Assembly (NCBI GenBank): GCA_003165415.1 | Contig: PLUC01000230.1 | Coordinates: 1 to 56,440 of the forward strand | Reading direction: 5' to 3' | Source: Holophagaceae bacterium | Lineage (GTDB): Bacteria > Acidobacteriota > Holophagae > Holophagales > Holophagaceae | DNA length: 56,440 nucleotides | Shown: one piece after another, positions 24,321 to 32,068 of the stretch | How the letters are laid out: every line of letters starts with the position of its first letter | How positions within the stretch are numbered: position 1 is the first letter of the stretch | Notes under the pieces: generated by a model | Seen by the model: only the letters and a program-made list of their open reading frames with translations | What the model was told of the DNA's origin: nothing | Database searches by the model: none | Made by a program: the position numbers and the translations under genes

Positions 24321-24977
24321 TACCCTCCTCCCGACGACTGGGCGGGCATCCTCACGATCATGCAGAATACCAACCGGGCCAGCGGGGTGGGCTACAACCT
24401 GGCCACCAGCGTCCACGCCGACACCGAGAAGAGCTCCATCGCGGTGTTCGCGTTCCAGAACCCCGGCGGTTCGGCCCTCACCACCCTCATCCCGTCCATC
24501 TCGGGCTACACCGTGGATCTGCCCAGCAACAGCCTCACGCTCCAGGGCAGCTTCGGTTCCGGTCAGGGCATCGTGACCCTGGACGACGATTCCCTGACGG
24601 TCAACTCATGGTCGAACAGCACCATCACCACCGTCCTGCCCTCGGCCAGCACGGGCAAGCTGCAGGTATACAGTCCCCTGTCCCTGAAGAGCAACAAGTT
24701 CCCGTACACCGAACCCAACTCCTGGATCGGCACCTGGGCCGGCTCGGTGAGTTCCTCCTGCGGCTACTACTCCGGGCCGCTCACCATCACCATCTCCTCC
24801 ACCGGCGGCGATGGCCTTCAGTTCGCGCTGAGCGGGGGTTTCCCAGGCTACGCCGGCACCTGGTCGGGAAACATCGCCTACTCGTCCGACAACTCGGTGG
24901 TGTTCACCCTCTCCGGCAACACCATGTCCGCTGTGGAGAGCAATTCCTGCCAGGATGGAACCTATCACCGGCAATGA
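24321..24977 (+). pseudogene. Remnant of a secreted IPT/TIG-like surface protein
   Basis: The frame is open from 24321 but its first ATG (24360) has no Shine-Dalgarno, and coding-like sequence (PPPDDWAGILTIMQNTN) extends upstream to an in-frame TAA at 24318. There is no signal peptide, although the composition (Ser/Thr/Gly-rich beta strands, no Lys clusters) is that of an exported protein. Residues about 45-95 (SLTLQGSFGSGQGIVTL, then VNSWSNSTITTVLP) look like an IPT/TIG domain, followed by a second beta domain SWIGTWAGSVSSSCGYYSGP with a Cys pair. I read it as the C-terminal end of a larger surface protein that lost its 5' part. A short intact gene starting at 24360 is the alternative. Confidence 0.5.
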
Positions 24978-25013
24978 GCTGATTCCGCCGGTTCCCAAGA
25001 GCCAAGGGGGAGC

Positions 25014-25898
25014 ATGCCTGTAAGCGCCGCCAGCGGAGACGGGGGGCCTCGGCCCCGGGACCTGGTCCGGCTCCACCTCGCGGTAGCGGGCTTCGGCTTC
25101 GCGGGGGTCTTCGGCAAGCTGATCGGGTTCGGGCCGGCGGCCATCGTGGCGGGGCGGGCCGCCTTCGCGGCCCTGGCCATCGCCCTGGCCCTGGTGCTGG
25201 GGGGCAGGGCGGGGGCGATCCTCCCCCGGGGCGGCCGGGAGCGGTTCGGCCTGGGCCTGGGCCTGCTCCTGGCGGTGCACTGGTGGACCTTCTTCCAGGC
25301 GGTGCAGGTGGCCACGGTGGGCATCGCCCTGGTGAGCTTCTCCACCGCGCCCATCCTCCTGCTGGCCATGGAAGCCCTCCGCCGCCGCCGGTGGCCGGGG
25401 CTCCGTCCCGCCCTGGCGAGCCTGCTGGCCCTGGTGGGGGTCCTGGTCATCGCGCCCTCGCTGCGCTGGTCGGACGCGAGCGTGCGGGGCATGGCCTGGG
25501 GCATGGCCTCGGGCGGGACCTACGCCCTCCTGGTGCTGCTGAACCGGCCGCTGGTGGCGGAGGGCTCCCCCTGGCGCCTGGCCCTGTGGCAGAACGCCGT
25601 GGCCGCCCTGGTGCTCAGCCCCGCCCTGGTCTCGCTGCCCCGGCGTCCGGCCCTTGGGGAATGGGGGCTGATGGCGCTGCTGGGCGTGGTCTTCACCGCC
25701 GGCACCCACGGCCTGTTCCTGCGCAGCATCCGCACGGTGAAGGCCCACCTCGCTGTGCTCACCTGCACCCTGGAGCCCGCCTACGGCATGGCCGCCGCGG
25801 CGGTGATCCTGGGGGAGCGGCCCGCCGCCCGCACCCTCCTGGGCGCCGCGCTGATCGCCGCCGCCGTGGTCATGGAGCACCGGGGCGAAGCCGGGTGA
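25014..25898 (+). CDS. EamA/DMT family transporter
   Basis: A 294-residue inner-membrane protein with about ten hydrophobic segments arranged as two EamA repeats; the second begins near SVRGMAWGMASGGTYALLVLL. Typical family features are GRAAFAALAIALALVLGG after helix 2 and GVVFTAGTHGLFLRSIRTVKAHLAVLT before the last hairpin, ending LLGAALIAAAVVMEHR. The drug/metabolite transporter superfamily exports amino acids or other metabolites; the substrate here cannot be told. The ATG at 25014 follows AAGGGGGAGC. It converges on the LysR gene with 48 bp between stops. Confidence 0.85.
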   Translation: MPVSAASGDGGPRPRDLVRLHLAVAGFGFAGVFGKLIGFGPAAIVAGRAAFAALAIALALVLGGRAGAILPRGGRERFGLGLGLLLAVHWWTFFQAVQVATVGIALVSFSTAPILLLAMEALRRRRWPGLRPALASLLALVGVLVIAPSLRWSDASVRGMAWGMASGGTYALLVLLNRPLVAEGSPWRLALWQNAVAALVLSPALVSLPRRPALGEWGLMALLGVVFTAGTHGLFLRSIRTVKAHLAVLTCTLEPAYGMAAAAVILGERPAARTLLGAALIAAAVVMEHRGEAG

Positions 25899-25946
25899 TC
25901 AGGGTCCAGTTCGCGGAAGGTGAGGACCCATTCGTCGGAGACTCGC

Positions 25947-26837
25947 CTAGGTCGTTTGCCGAAGAAGTATGTCCAGAAACGCCTTGACCAGTTTGCTGTC
26001 CTGGTCTGCCAGGGTGAACGCCACCAGGCTTGTTTCCGAGGCCATGTCCGCGATCGGGATGAAAGCAACGTCAGATCGGGTGTTTACCGCAAGAGAGGCG
26101 GGAATCAATGTGAAACCGAGTCCAGCGGCCACAAGTCCCATGGCCGCATGCACCTCGTTGGCCACCTGGCCAATCTGGGGCCTGAAGCCAGCCTTCATCA
26201 TCATGGGCAGCAGGTCCTGGGAATGTCGGATGCACGGATCCTTGGGGTAGTGGATAAAGGGGGTGGCCAACAGATCGGGGAGATTGATCAAAGGCCTTTC
26301 AGCAAGGGGATGATTCCCCGGCAACACCATAAGGAAAGGCTCTTTGCTCAGGAGGGTTTGAGCCAGATCTTCGGGGCATTCGAAAGAAGTGTAGAAGCGC
26401 GAGAGCCCCAGGTGGATTCGGCCGTTGCGCAACTGCTCGGGTTGTTCATCTGTTTGCAGTTGCAAAAGATCAATCTTCACATCGGGGAACACGGCACTGA
26501 AGGCTCTGACGGCGGTGGGCAGAAGCGAACACATCGTGGACGTGATGAAACCTATGCTGATCCATCCATGCAGACCTGTCGCGAGTCCACGCGCCTCTTC
26601 CTCCAATCGGGCGCCTTGCCTCAAAAGATCCTTGGCGCGAGGGAACACGAATTTCCCCAGAGTGGTGAGTTCCCACGGCCGTGTTTTCCGATCGAACAGG
26701 GCTCCGCCCAGTTCGTCTTCGAGTTGAGCAATCTGCATGGTGATAGCGGTCGGAGCGACAAAAAGATGCTTTGCCGCCTGCACGATGTTTCCGGCGTCGA
26801 CAACTTCGCAAAAATACTTGATTTGCCGCGAGTTCAT
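25947..26837 (-). CDS. LysR family transcriptional regulator
   Basis: A 296-residue LysR-type regulator. The N-terminal winged HTH is complete (MNSRQIKYFCEVVDAGNIVQ ... APTAITMQIAQLEDELG ... FDRKTRP), and the effector-binding domain follows from about residue 90 (GWISIGFITSTMCSLLPTAV). ATG at 26835-26837 is chosen because it aligns with the standard LysR N-terminus; the open frame extends 30 codons further but is not LysR-like. It is divergent from the broken aminotransferase gene, whose surviving reading frame begins almost immediately on the other strand, so the original divergent promoter has been lost or lies inside the coding region. It probably once controlled amino-acid catabolic genes to the right. 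Confidence 0.88.
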   Translation of the reverse strand: MNSRQIKYFCEVVDAGNIVQAAKHLFVAPTAITMQIAQLEDELGGALFDRKTRPWELTTLGKFVFPRAKDLLRQGARLEEEARGLATGLHGWISIGFITSTMCSLLPTAVRAFSAVFPDVKIDLLQLQTDEQPEQLRNGRIHLGLSRFYTSFECPEDLAQTLLSKEPFLMVLPGNHPLAERPLINLPDLLATPFIHYPKDPCIRHSQDLLPMMMKAGFRPQIGQVANEVHAAMGLVAAGLGFTLIPASLAVNTRSDVAFIPIADMASETSLVAFTLADQDSKLVKAFLDILLRQTT

Positions 26838-26849
26838 TGTGTTCACGGC

Positions 26850-27796
26850 TCTGACCGCGTCCGAAGCCATGTTCGACCTGGTGCGCGCTGTCGCCGAGAA
26901 CGTGGGAGGCACCAACATGGTGACCACGGTCCTGGAGCACCCCTCCGCCTACGACCCGATGGTCCTCTATGCGGACCGGCTCGGCAAAGAACTCCGGATC
27001 GCCCGAAGCAATCCCGTCACCGGCGGGGTGGACGTGGAGGAGATCATCCGGCTGGTGGACAAGGACACCTGCCTGCTCAACGTCATGTTCGCTTCCAATA
27101 TCTCGGGAGCCATCTTTGACCTGGAAGCCATCGTGGCCAAAGCCCGAGCCATCAAGCCCGATTTGTTCATCTTGGTGGATGCGGTCCAGCATGCCCCCCA
27201 CGGCGTCATGGACCTCAAGAAAACCCCGGTTGATGCCATAACATTCGCTCCCTACAAATTCTTCGGCTCCCGGGGCTCGGGAATCGCCTGGCTATCCGAG
27301 CGGATGGCGGTCCTGCCGCACCATAAACTTGCTGCCAAGCCAGTTCGGCGTGCTGACTGAAATCGTCAATTATGTGTGTTGGATCGGCAGCAAATTCATG
27401 AACAGTACAGACCGGCGAACCTTGTATGTTGTCGGAATGACGAGAATTGCATTGCACAAACAGGCCTTGATGCATTTGATGTTCAATGGAAAAGATGGCC
27501 TGCCGGGACTCAGGGAAATGGAAAATGTTGAAGTGTTTCTGGATTACAAAGATTTAGAAAAACGAGACATTATTATTGCAATTGGATTCAAAAATATCGG
27601 ATATGTCAGCGCCGTACAAGAATATGAAAAAAGGGGTGTCATCGTATACGAGAGAGTCGTCACCAGTCTTTATTCAAGCAGAATGCTTAAATCATTCAAT
27701 ATGAATGGAGCCGTCAGGGTCTCGCCTCTGCATTGTAATTCGCCAGAAGATATCGTGAAATTCTTAGAAATTTCCGCAGAAATAGCCAAATTGTGA
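26850..27796 (+). pseudogene. Class V aminotransferase pseudogene (5' truncated, frameshifted)
   Basis: Two consecutive frames carry one class V PLP enzyme (cysteine-desulfurase-like fold). The first reads TASEAMFDLVRAVAENV ... LILVDAVQHAPHG ... ITFAPYKFFGSRGSG, where the PLP lysine is in APYKFFG. It ends out of frame at 27360 after HHKLAAKP. The second frame, from about 27329, continues with SQFGVLTEIVNYVCWIGSKF to FLEISAEIAKL. The N-terminal third is absent, and a small deletion with frameshift lies near 27330-27345, where the family usually has a WELGTP-like stretch. The gene is dead as written. AT content rises sharply after 27360, towards the symporter gene. An N-terminal piece of the same family lies at 43610-43825. 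Confidence 0.8.
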
Positions 27797-27846
27797 CTGT
27801 CAATAGGATTATTTCCTTCAATCAACCATAGAGATAGGAGAAGCCA

Positions 27847-29124
27847 ATGAGCGCATCCCGTAAAAAAGGCATAGGCCTCAGCAGTCAAATCCTAATAGCT
27901 TTAATCCTTGGTGTTGTTTTTGGATTGTGTTTCCCGCGATATGCCATGGCTCTCAAGCCCGTGGGAGACATTTTCCTCAGAATGATTAGAATGATTGTTG
28001 TTCCTCTTATATTCAGCGCACTGGTCGTCGGAATTGCCGGCACCGGGGATTTCAAGCGTCTGGGCCGGTTGAGTGTCAAGACCTTCGTGTGGTTTGAATT
28101 TGCAACCACGATCGCCTTGTTCATTGGCCTGGTGGTCGCCAATGTGCTGAAACCCGGCCTGGGAGTCAATGTCGGCAACGTCGGTGACATAAGCACCGCC
28201 AGCGCGGCTGCCAAGAAAACAATCGACATGATGGCAATGGTGATCGATATCGTGCCAACCAACATCGTCGACTCCATGGCCCATGGCAACCTGCTGCAGA
28301 TTGTCTTCTTTTCTGTGTTTTTTGGTGTAGCGACTGCAACCGCGGGCAAGCTCGGAGAACCCGTCGTGAAGTTCGCGGATAGTGTGCTTCAATGCATGTT
28401 CCATTTCACCATGTATGTCATGAAACTTGCCCCGATTGGCGTTTTCGGCGCCATCGCATTCACGGTTGGCAAGTACGGCATTGTCATGCTCCTTCCTCTT
28501 GGCAAGCTGATTCTTTGTTTGTATTTCTCGCTCATTGTCTTTATTCTGGTCGTATTGGTCGGTGCTTCCTTGCTATGGAGGGTTAATTTTTACCATTTGA
28601 TGCGAGCGCTGAAAGAGCCCCTGATGCTGGCATTTTCAACTGCGTCCAGTGAGACGGCATTGCCAATCCTTATCGAAAGATTGCAGCAATTTGGTATTCC
28701 TAAATATATTGTTACGTTTGTTGTTCCCACAGGATATTCATTCAACCTCGACGGCGGAACCCTGTACACCACCATGGCGGTCTTGTTCATCGCCCAGGTT
28801 TACGGTGTTCATTTCGGCTTGGGTCAGCAGATCCTCTTGGTTCTCACTCTGGTCATGGCGACCAAAGGAATGGCTGCCGTTCCAGGCGCGGTGCTCATTA
28901 CCATTGCGGGGACGGTTGCTGCTTTCGGACTGCCGGTGGAAGGGGTGGCCTTGATCATGGGGGTCGACCGCATCATGGATATGGGCCGGACTGCCACCAA
29001 TGTCATCGGCAACGCGGTTGCAACGGTCGTGGTGGCGCGGTGGGAAAAGGCCCTGCCAGACTCGGTACTGCAGGAAGCCTACGCCAAAGACTTCGACGAG
29101 GTGGCAGAAGCAGCGGCAGAATGA
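27847..29124 (+). CDS. Dicarboxylate/amino acid:cation symporter (DAACS family)
   Basis: A 425-residue inner-membrane symporter of the GltP/DctA family, which takes up glutamate, aspartate or C4-dicarboxylates with Na+ or H+. Family motifs are present: the serine-rich re-entrant loop AFSTASSETALPILIERL, the GYSFNLDGGTLYTTMAVLF stretch and, near the C-terminus, GVDRIMDMGRTATNVIGNAV. Length and helix pattern are normal. The ATG at 27847 follows GATAGGAGAAGCC. Its first 300 bp are less GC-rich than the neighbours, like the end of the aminotransferase pseudogene before it, which hints at a shared, more recent origin. The substrate cannot be fixed from sequence. Confidence 0.88.
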   Translation: MSASRKKGIGLSSQILIALILGVVFGLCFPRYAMALKPVGDIFLRMIRMIVVPLIFSALVVGIAGTGDFKRLGRLSVKTFVWFEFATTIALFIGLVVANVLKPGLGVNVGNVGDISTASAAAKKTIDMMAMVIDIVPTNIVDSMAHGNLLQIVFFSVFFGVATATAGKLGEPVVKFADSVLQCMFHFTMYVMKLAPIGVFGAIAFTVGKYGIVMLLPLGKLILCLYFSLIVFILVVLVGASLLWRVNFYHLMRALKEPLMLAFSTASSETALPILIERLQQFGIPKYIVTFVVPTGYSFNLDGGTLYTTMAVLFIAQVYGVHFGLGQQILLVLTLVMATKGMAAVPGAVLITIAGTVAAFGLPVEGVALIMGVDRIMDMGRTATNVIGNAVATVVVARWEKALPDSVLQEAYAKDFDEVAEAAAE

Positions 29125-29216
29125 TCACCGTGCGCACGGACACCATCGACGACGAAGTGCTCGACGCCGCCGGTCCGCAGTGCCGGACCTTCGCGAACCA
29201 AAGGAGCCAAGCATGA
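29121..29216 (+). pseudogene. Fragment of a D-2-hydroxyacid dehydrogenase
   Basis: Directly at the symporter stop (ATGA overlap) is a 31-codon frame containing TDTIDDEVLDAAGPQCRTFA. This resembles the segment of glyoxylate/hydroxypyruvate reductases just before the conserved NYAVGxxNID stretch. The frame stops at the start of the PhzF gene, so nearly the whole dehydrogenase is missing. It could instead be a short leader peptide, but the resemblance to an internal dehydrogenase segment favours a remnant. Confidence 0.4.
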
Positions 29217-30118
29217 CCCGATACCCTATCTACCAGGTCGACGTCTTCACCGACGTCCCACTGCAGGGTAACCCCGCCGCCGTTGTGTTCGACGCCGATG
29301 ACATGCCCGCGTCGACCATGCAGGCCATCGCCCGGGAGATGAACCTGTCCGAAACAGTGTTCGTCCTGCGCCCGACCCATCCGGAGGCGCATTACCGGGT
29401 AAGGATCTTCTCGCCCGGGCAGGAATTCCCCTTCGCCGGCCACCCGACCCTCGCCACCGCTTTCGCCGTGCTGAAGAAGGGCGACCTGTTTCCGGATGGC
29501 CGCGTTCCGGAGGTGCTGTACCAGGAATGCGGCATCGGGATCGTGCCGGTGCGGATCACCGGCAAGGAAACCGAGGGGCGGGTGTTCACCATGACCCAGG
29601 GCAGGCCGCAGTACCAGGAGTCGGGGGTCAGCCGCGGGCTCATGGCTGAGTTGCTGGGCTGCCCGGAGGAAGCGCTGGCTTCCGGATCGTTCGAGGTGGT
29701 CTCCACCGGCCTCCCCTGGCTGATCGCCGAAATCGCCAGCCAGCCCGCTCTCTCGGCCCTGAAACCCAACCAGGGCCGGATCGCTGAAGTCTGTGCCGGC
29801 CTGGAAACCCCTGGCATCACCGTATTCTGTGAGAACCCAGCCAGTTCAACGGCGCGGATCCGGCTGCGGACCTTCGCTCCGGTGGTCGGAGTGGCCGAGG
29901 ACCCGGTCTGTGGATCAGGCAATGGCTGCGTCGCGGCCTGGCTGGCCAGGCACCGGCACGCCAACAAGAATACCTTGGCCTATACAGCGGAACAGGGAGT
30001 GGAGATCGGCCGGCACGGCTGGGTGCACGTGGCCGGGACCCGTGCCGGAGACACTTGGTCCATCGAGGTGGGAGGTGCGGCCGTGAGCGTCCTCTCCGGC
30101 ACCATCACCCTCCCCTGA
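29213..30118 (+). CDS. PhzF family isomerase/epimerase-like protein
   Basis: A 301-residue PhzF-fold protein (diaminopimelate-epimerase-like duplicated fold). Family hallmarks: YQVDVFTDVPLQGNPAAVV at the N-terminus, the catalytic-glutamate region REMNLSETVFV, the FSPGQEFPFAGHPTLATAFA loop, and the C-terminal EDPVCGSGNGCVAAWLARH. PhzF relatives isomerise small hydroxy or amino acid derivatives; only the true PhzF acts in phenazine synthesis, and no other phz gene is here, so a catabolic role is more likely. The ATG at 29213 follows AAAGGAGCC. It lies behind the symporter and converges on pmbA with 19 bp between stops. Confidence 0.87.
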   Translation: MTRYPIYQVDVFTDVPLQGNPAAVVFDADDMPASTMQAIAREMNLSETVFVLRPTHPEAHYRVRIFSPGQEFPFAGHPTLATAFAVLKKGDLFPDGRVPEVLYQECGIGIVPVRITGKETEGRVFTMTQGRPQYQESGVSRGLMAELLGCPEEALASGSFEVVSTGLPWLIAEIASQPALSALKPNQGRIAEVCAGLETPGITVFCENPASSTARIRLRTFAPVVGVAEDPVCGSGNGCVAAWLARHRHANKNTLAYTAEQGVEIGRHGWVHVAGTRAGDTWSIEVGGAAVSVLSGTITLP

Positions 30119-30137
30119 CCCTCCCTGGACCAGATGA

Positions 30138-31520
30138 TCAGGCGCCGCCCAGGGCGATGTCTTCCAGCAGCATGCTCAGGCCGGCGCTGCTGCCGTACCA
30201 GCGCAGGTCGTCCCCCAGCGCCACGATCCGGGTGAGGAAGTCCTTGAGGTTGCCGGCAAAGGTCATGCGATCGACGCTCTCGGCCAGTTCGCCGCCCCGG
30301 ATCCGCACCCCCGAGGCGCCGACGCTCAGGTCGCCGGACACCGGATCCACCGTGTGCAGGCCCATGATCTCGGTGATCAGCACCCCGTCCCCGGCCATGC
30401 GGTAGAGCTCGGCCACGCTGCGGTCGCCGGTGCGGGGGAACAGGTTGAAGGTGGTGACCCCGGGGTTGCTGCCGGCGCCGCGGCTGGCGGTGGCGGTGGG
30501 CGCCACGCCCATTTCCCCGGCGGTCTTCAGGGTGTGCAAGTAGGTGCCCAGCACGCCGTTCTCGATGAGCACGTTCCTCCGGGTGGGCAGGCCCTCGCCG
30601 TCCCAGGGCTCGCTGCCCAGACCTCCGGGCAGGCGGCCGTCGTCCACCAGGGTGAGCAGGGGGGAGGCCACCGGCTGGCCTAGCTTGCCCGCGAACAGGC
30701 TGCGCTGCTTGAGCACGGCCTCCGCCGACAGCATGCCCGCCACCAGGCCCAGGATGTCCAGGCTCACCTCCGGGTGCAGCACCACCCCGTAGCGGCCCGA
30801 AGGCAGCGGCGACGGTTTGAGCTTGCGCTCGCCTTTCAGCGCCGCCTCCCGGCCGATGGCCCGCAGGTCCACGGCGTCCGGATGCCGGCCCATGTCCCAG
30901 TGCCAGGCGGCCTGGCGGTCCCCGTCCTGCTCCACCGCCAGTTCGATGCTGGCCGAGCAGGAGGAGGCCAAGTCATGGGCGCGCACGCCCTTCTGGGTGA
31001 GCAGCAGGGTGGCCCCGGCGCCGTCGGCCCAGGTGGCTTCCCGCACCGCGGCCACCTTGTCCGACGCCTTGCGCGCCTCGGCCTCCAGGGTCATGGCGCG
31101 CTCGATGCGGGCCTCGGGGGTGAGGGCGTCGCCGCGCCGGTCGTGGCGGCTGGGCAGGTCGTCGCTGCCGGCGGGGTCCGCCTGGCGGATCCAGGGATCC
31201 TCGTCGCCCAGGGCGGACAGCTGCCAGGCCAGGGCGAACAGGTCCTTGAAGTCCGGGCGGGTGAGGTCGGTGCTGGTGGCGATGCCGGTGCGCAGGCCCT
31301 TGGGGCCTCCGCGCAGGACCCGCACGCCCAGGCCGCCCCGCTTGCTGGTGGTCAGGTCCTGCAGGGTGCCGTTCTGGACCTTGGCCCGGCGGCTGCGGGA
31401 GACGCTGACGAAGGCCTCGGCCCCCTCCGCGCCCAGGGCGAGGGCTGAGCGGATGCCGTCCTGGAGCCGCTGCTCCAGGGCCTCGCCCAGAAAGGATCGG
31501 AAGCTGGATTGGTCGGACAT
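30138..31520 (-). CDS. pmbA: TldD/PmbA family protein, PmbA (TldE) subunit
   Basis: A 460-residue member of the TldD/TldE peptidase pair. TldD-TldE heterodimers degrade unfolded or modified peptides and are needed for microcin B17 maturation in E. coli. This subunit lacks the HExxxH zinc motif, as PmbA/TldE does, and has the family blocks SGRYGVVLHPEVSLDILGLV, SLLTLVDDGRLPGGLGSEPW, RRNVLIENGVLGTYLHTLKT and the C-terminal GDLSVGASGVRIRGGE. ATG at 31518-31520 overlaps the stop of the macro-domain gene (TGATG), so the two are translationally coupled. Its partner TldD is in the same operon, fused to dephospho-CoA kinase. Confidence 0.88.
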   Translation of the reverse strand: MSDQSSFRSFLGEALEQRLQDGIRSALALGAEGAEAFVSVSRSRRAKVQNGTLQDLTTSKRGGLGVRVLRGGPKGLRTGIATSTDLTRPDFKDLFALAWQLSALGDEDPWIRQADPAGSDDLPSRHDRRGDALTPEARIERAMTLEAEARKASDKVAAVREATWADGAGATLLLTQKGVRAHDLASSCSASIELAVEQDGDRQAAWHWDMGRHPDAVDLRAIGREAALKGERKLKPSPLPSGRYGVVLHPEVSLDILGLVAGMLSAEAVLKQRSLFAGKLGQPVASPLLTLVDDGRLPGGLGSEPWDGEGLPTRRNVLIENGVLGTYLHTLKTAGEMGVAPTATASRGAGSNPGVTTFNLFPRTGDRSVAELYRMAGDGVLITEIMGLHTVDPVSGDLSVGASGVRIRGGELAESVDRMTFAGNLKDFLTRIVALGDDLRWYGSSAGLSMLLEDIALGGA

Positions 31521-32065
31521 CAGGGCAGGGCCTCTTTGAGGAACTTCTGGTGGATCTGGTAGGTGGCCGCGTCGAAGCAGACCAGGGTCACGAACCGGGG
31601 CAGGGTGTGGTCGGCCAGCCATTCCAGGATGGTGCCGATGGCCACCGGAGCCGCCTGGTCCAGGGGGAACTGGGGCTGGGGCCCGGCGCCGATGCTGGGG
31701 AAGGCCAGCGACTCGATGCCCCGGGCCTCGGCCAGGCGCAGGCAGCTGCGGTAGCAGTGGGCCAGGGCTTCCCGCTCCCCGGCGGTGCCGCCCACCCAGA
31801 TGGGCGCGACGGTGTGCAGGATGTAGGGCGCGGCCAGGCTGTGCCCGCCGGTGATGCGCGCCTCCCCCACCGGGCACTCGCCCACCTCCAGGCACTCCAG
31901 GGCCAGTTCCGGCCCCGCGGCCCGGTGCACCGCCACGTGGACCGGCCCCCCGGCCAGGAGGGTGTTGTCGGTGGAATTGACGACGGCCCCCACGCGCATG
32001 GAGGTGATGTCGCCCAGTTGGAGCCTGAAGCGGTTGGTCATGGTCGGCACCGGGATCTGGGTCAT
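31520..32065 (-). CDS. Macro domain protein (ADP-ribose-type binding or hydrolase)
   Basis: A 181-residue single-domain macro protein. Signature regions are LGDITSMRVGAVVNSTDNTL, the glycine-rich AGGPVHVAVHRAAGPELALE, the VGEARITGGHSLAAPYILHT block common to macro hydrolases, and FPSIGAGPQPQFPLDQAAPV near the C-terminus. Many such proteins deacetylate O-acetyl-ADP-ribose or remove ADP-ribose from proteins. The adenosine and distal-ribose loops are present but not canonical (STDNT instead of AANxx). It is wedged between the two TldD/PmbA genes, 3 bp from the upstream stop and overlapping the downstream start, so it is made together with the peptidase. ATG at 32065 is used; a second at 32041 (MTNRFRLQLGDI) is possible. 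Confidence 0.83.
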   Translation of the reverse strand: MTQIPVPTMTNRFRLQLGDITSMRVGAVVNSTDNTLLAGGPVHVAVHRAAGPELALECLEVGECPVGEARITGGHSLAAPYILHTVAPIWVGGTAGEREALAHCYRSCLRLAEARGIESLAFPSIGAGPQPQFPLDQAAPVAIGTILEWLADHTLPRFVTLVCFDAATYQIHQKFLKEALP

Positions 32066-32068
32066 GGT

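Noticed and set aside
29213-30118. Phenazine biosynthesis locus
   Set aside because: Only a PhzF-fold protein is present. PhzA/B/C/D/E/G are absent, and PhzF relatives are common general isomerases.
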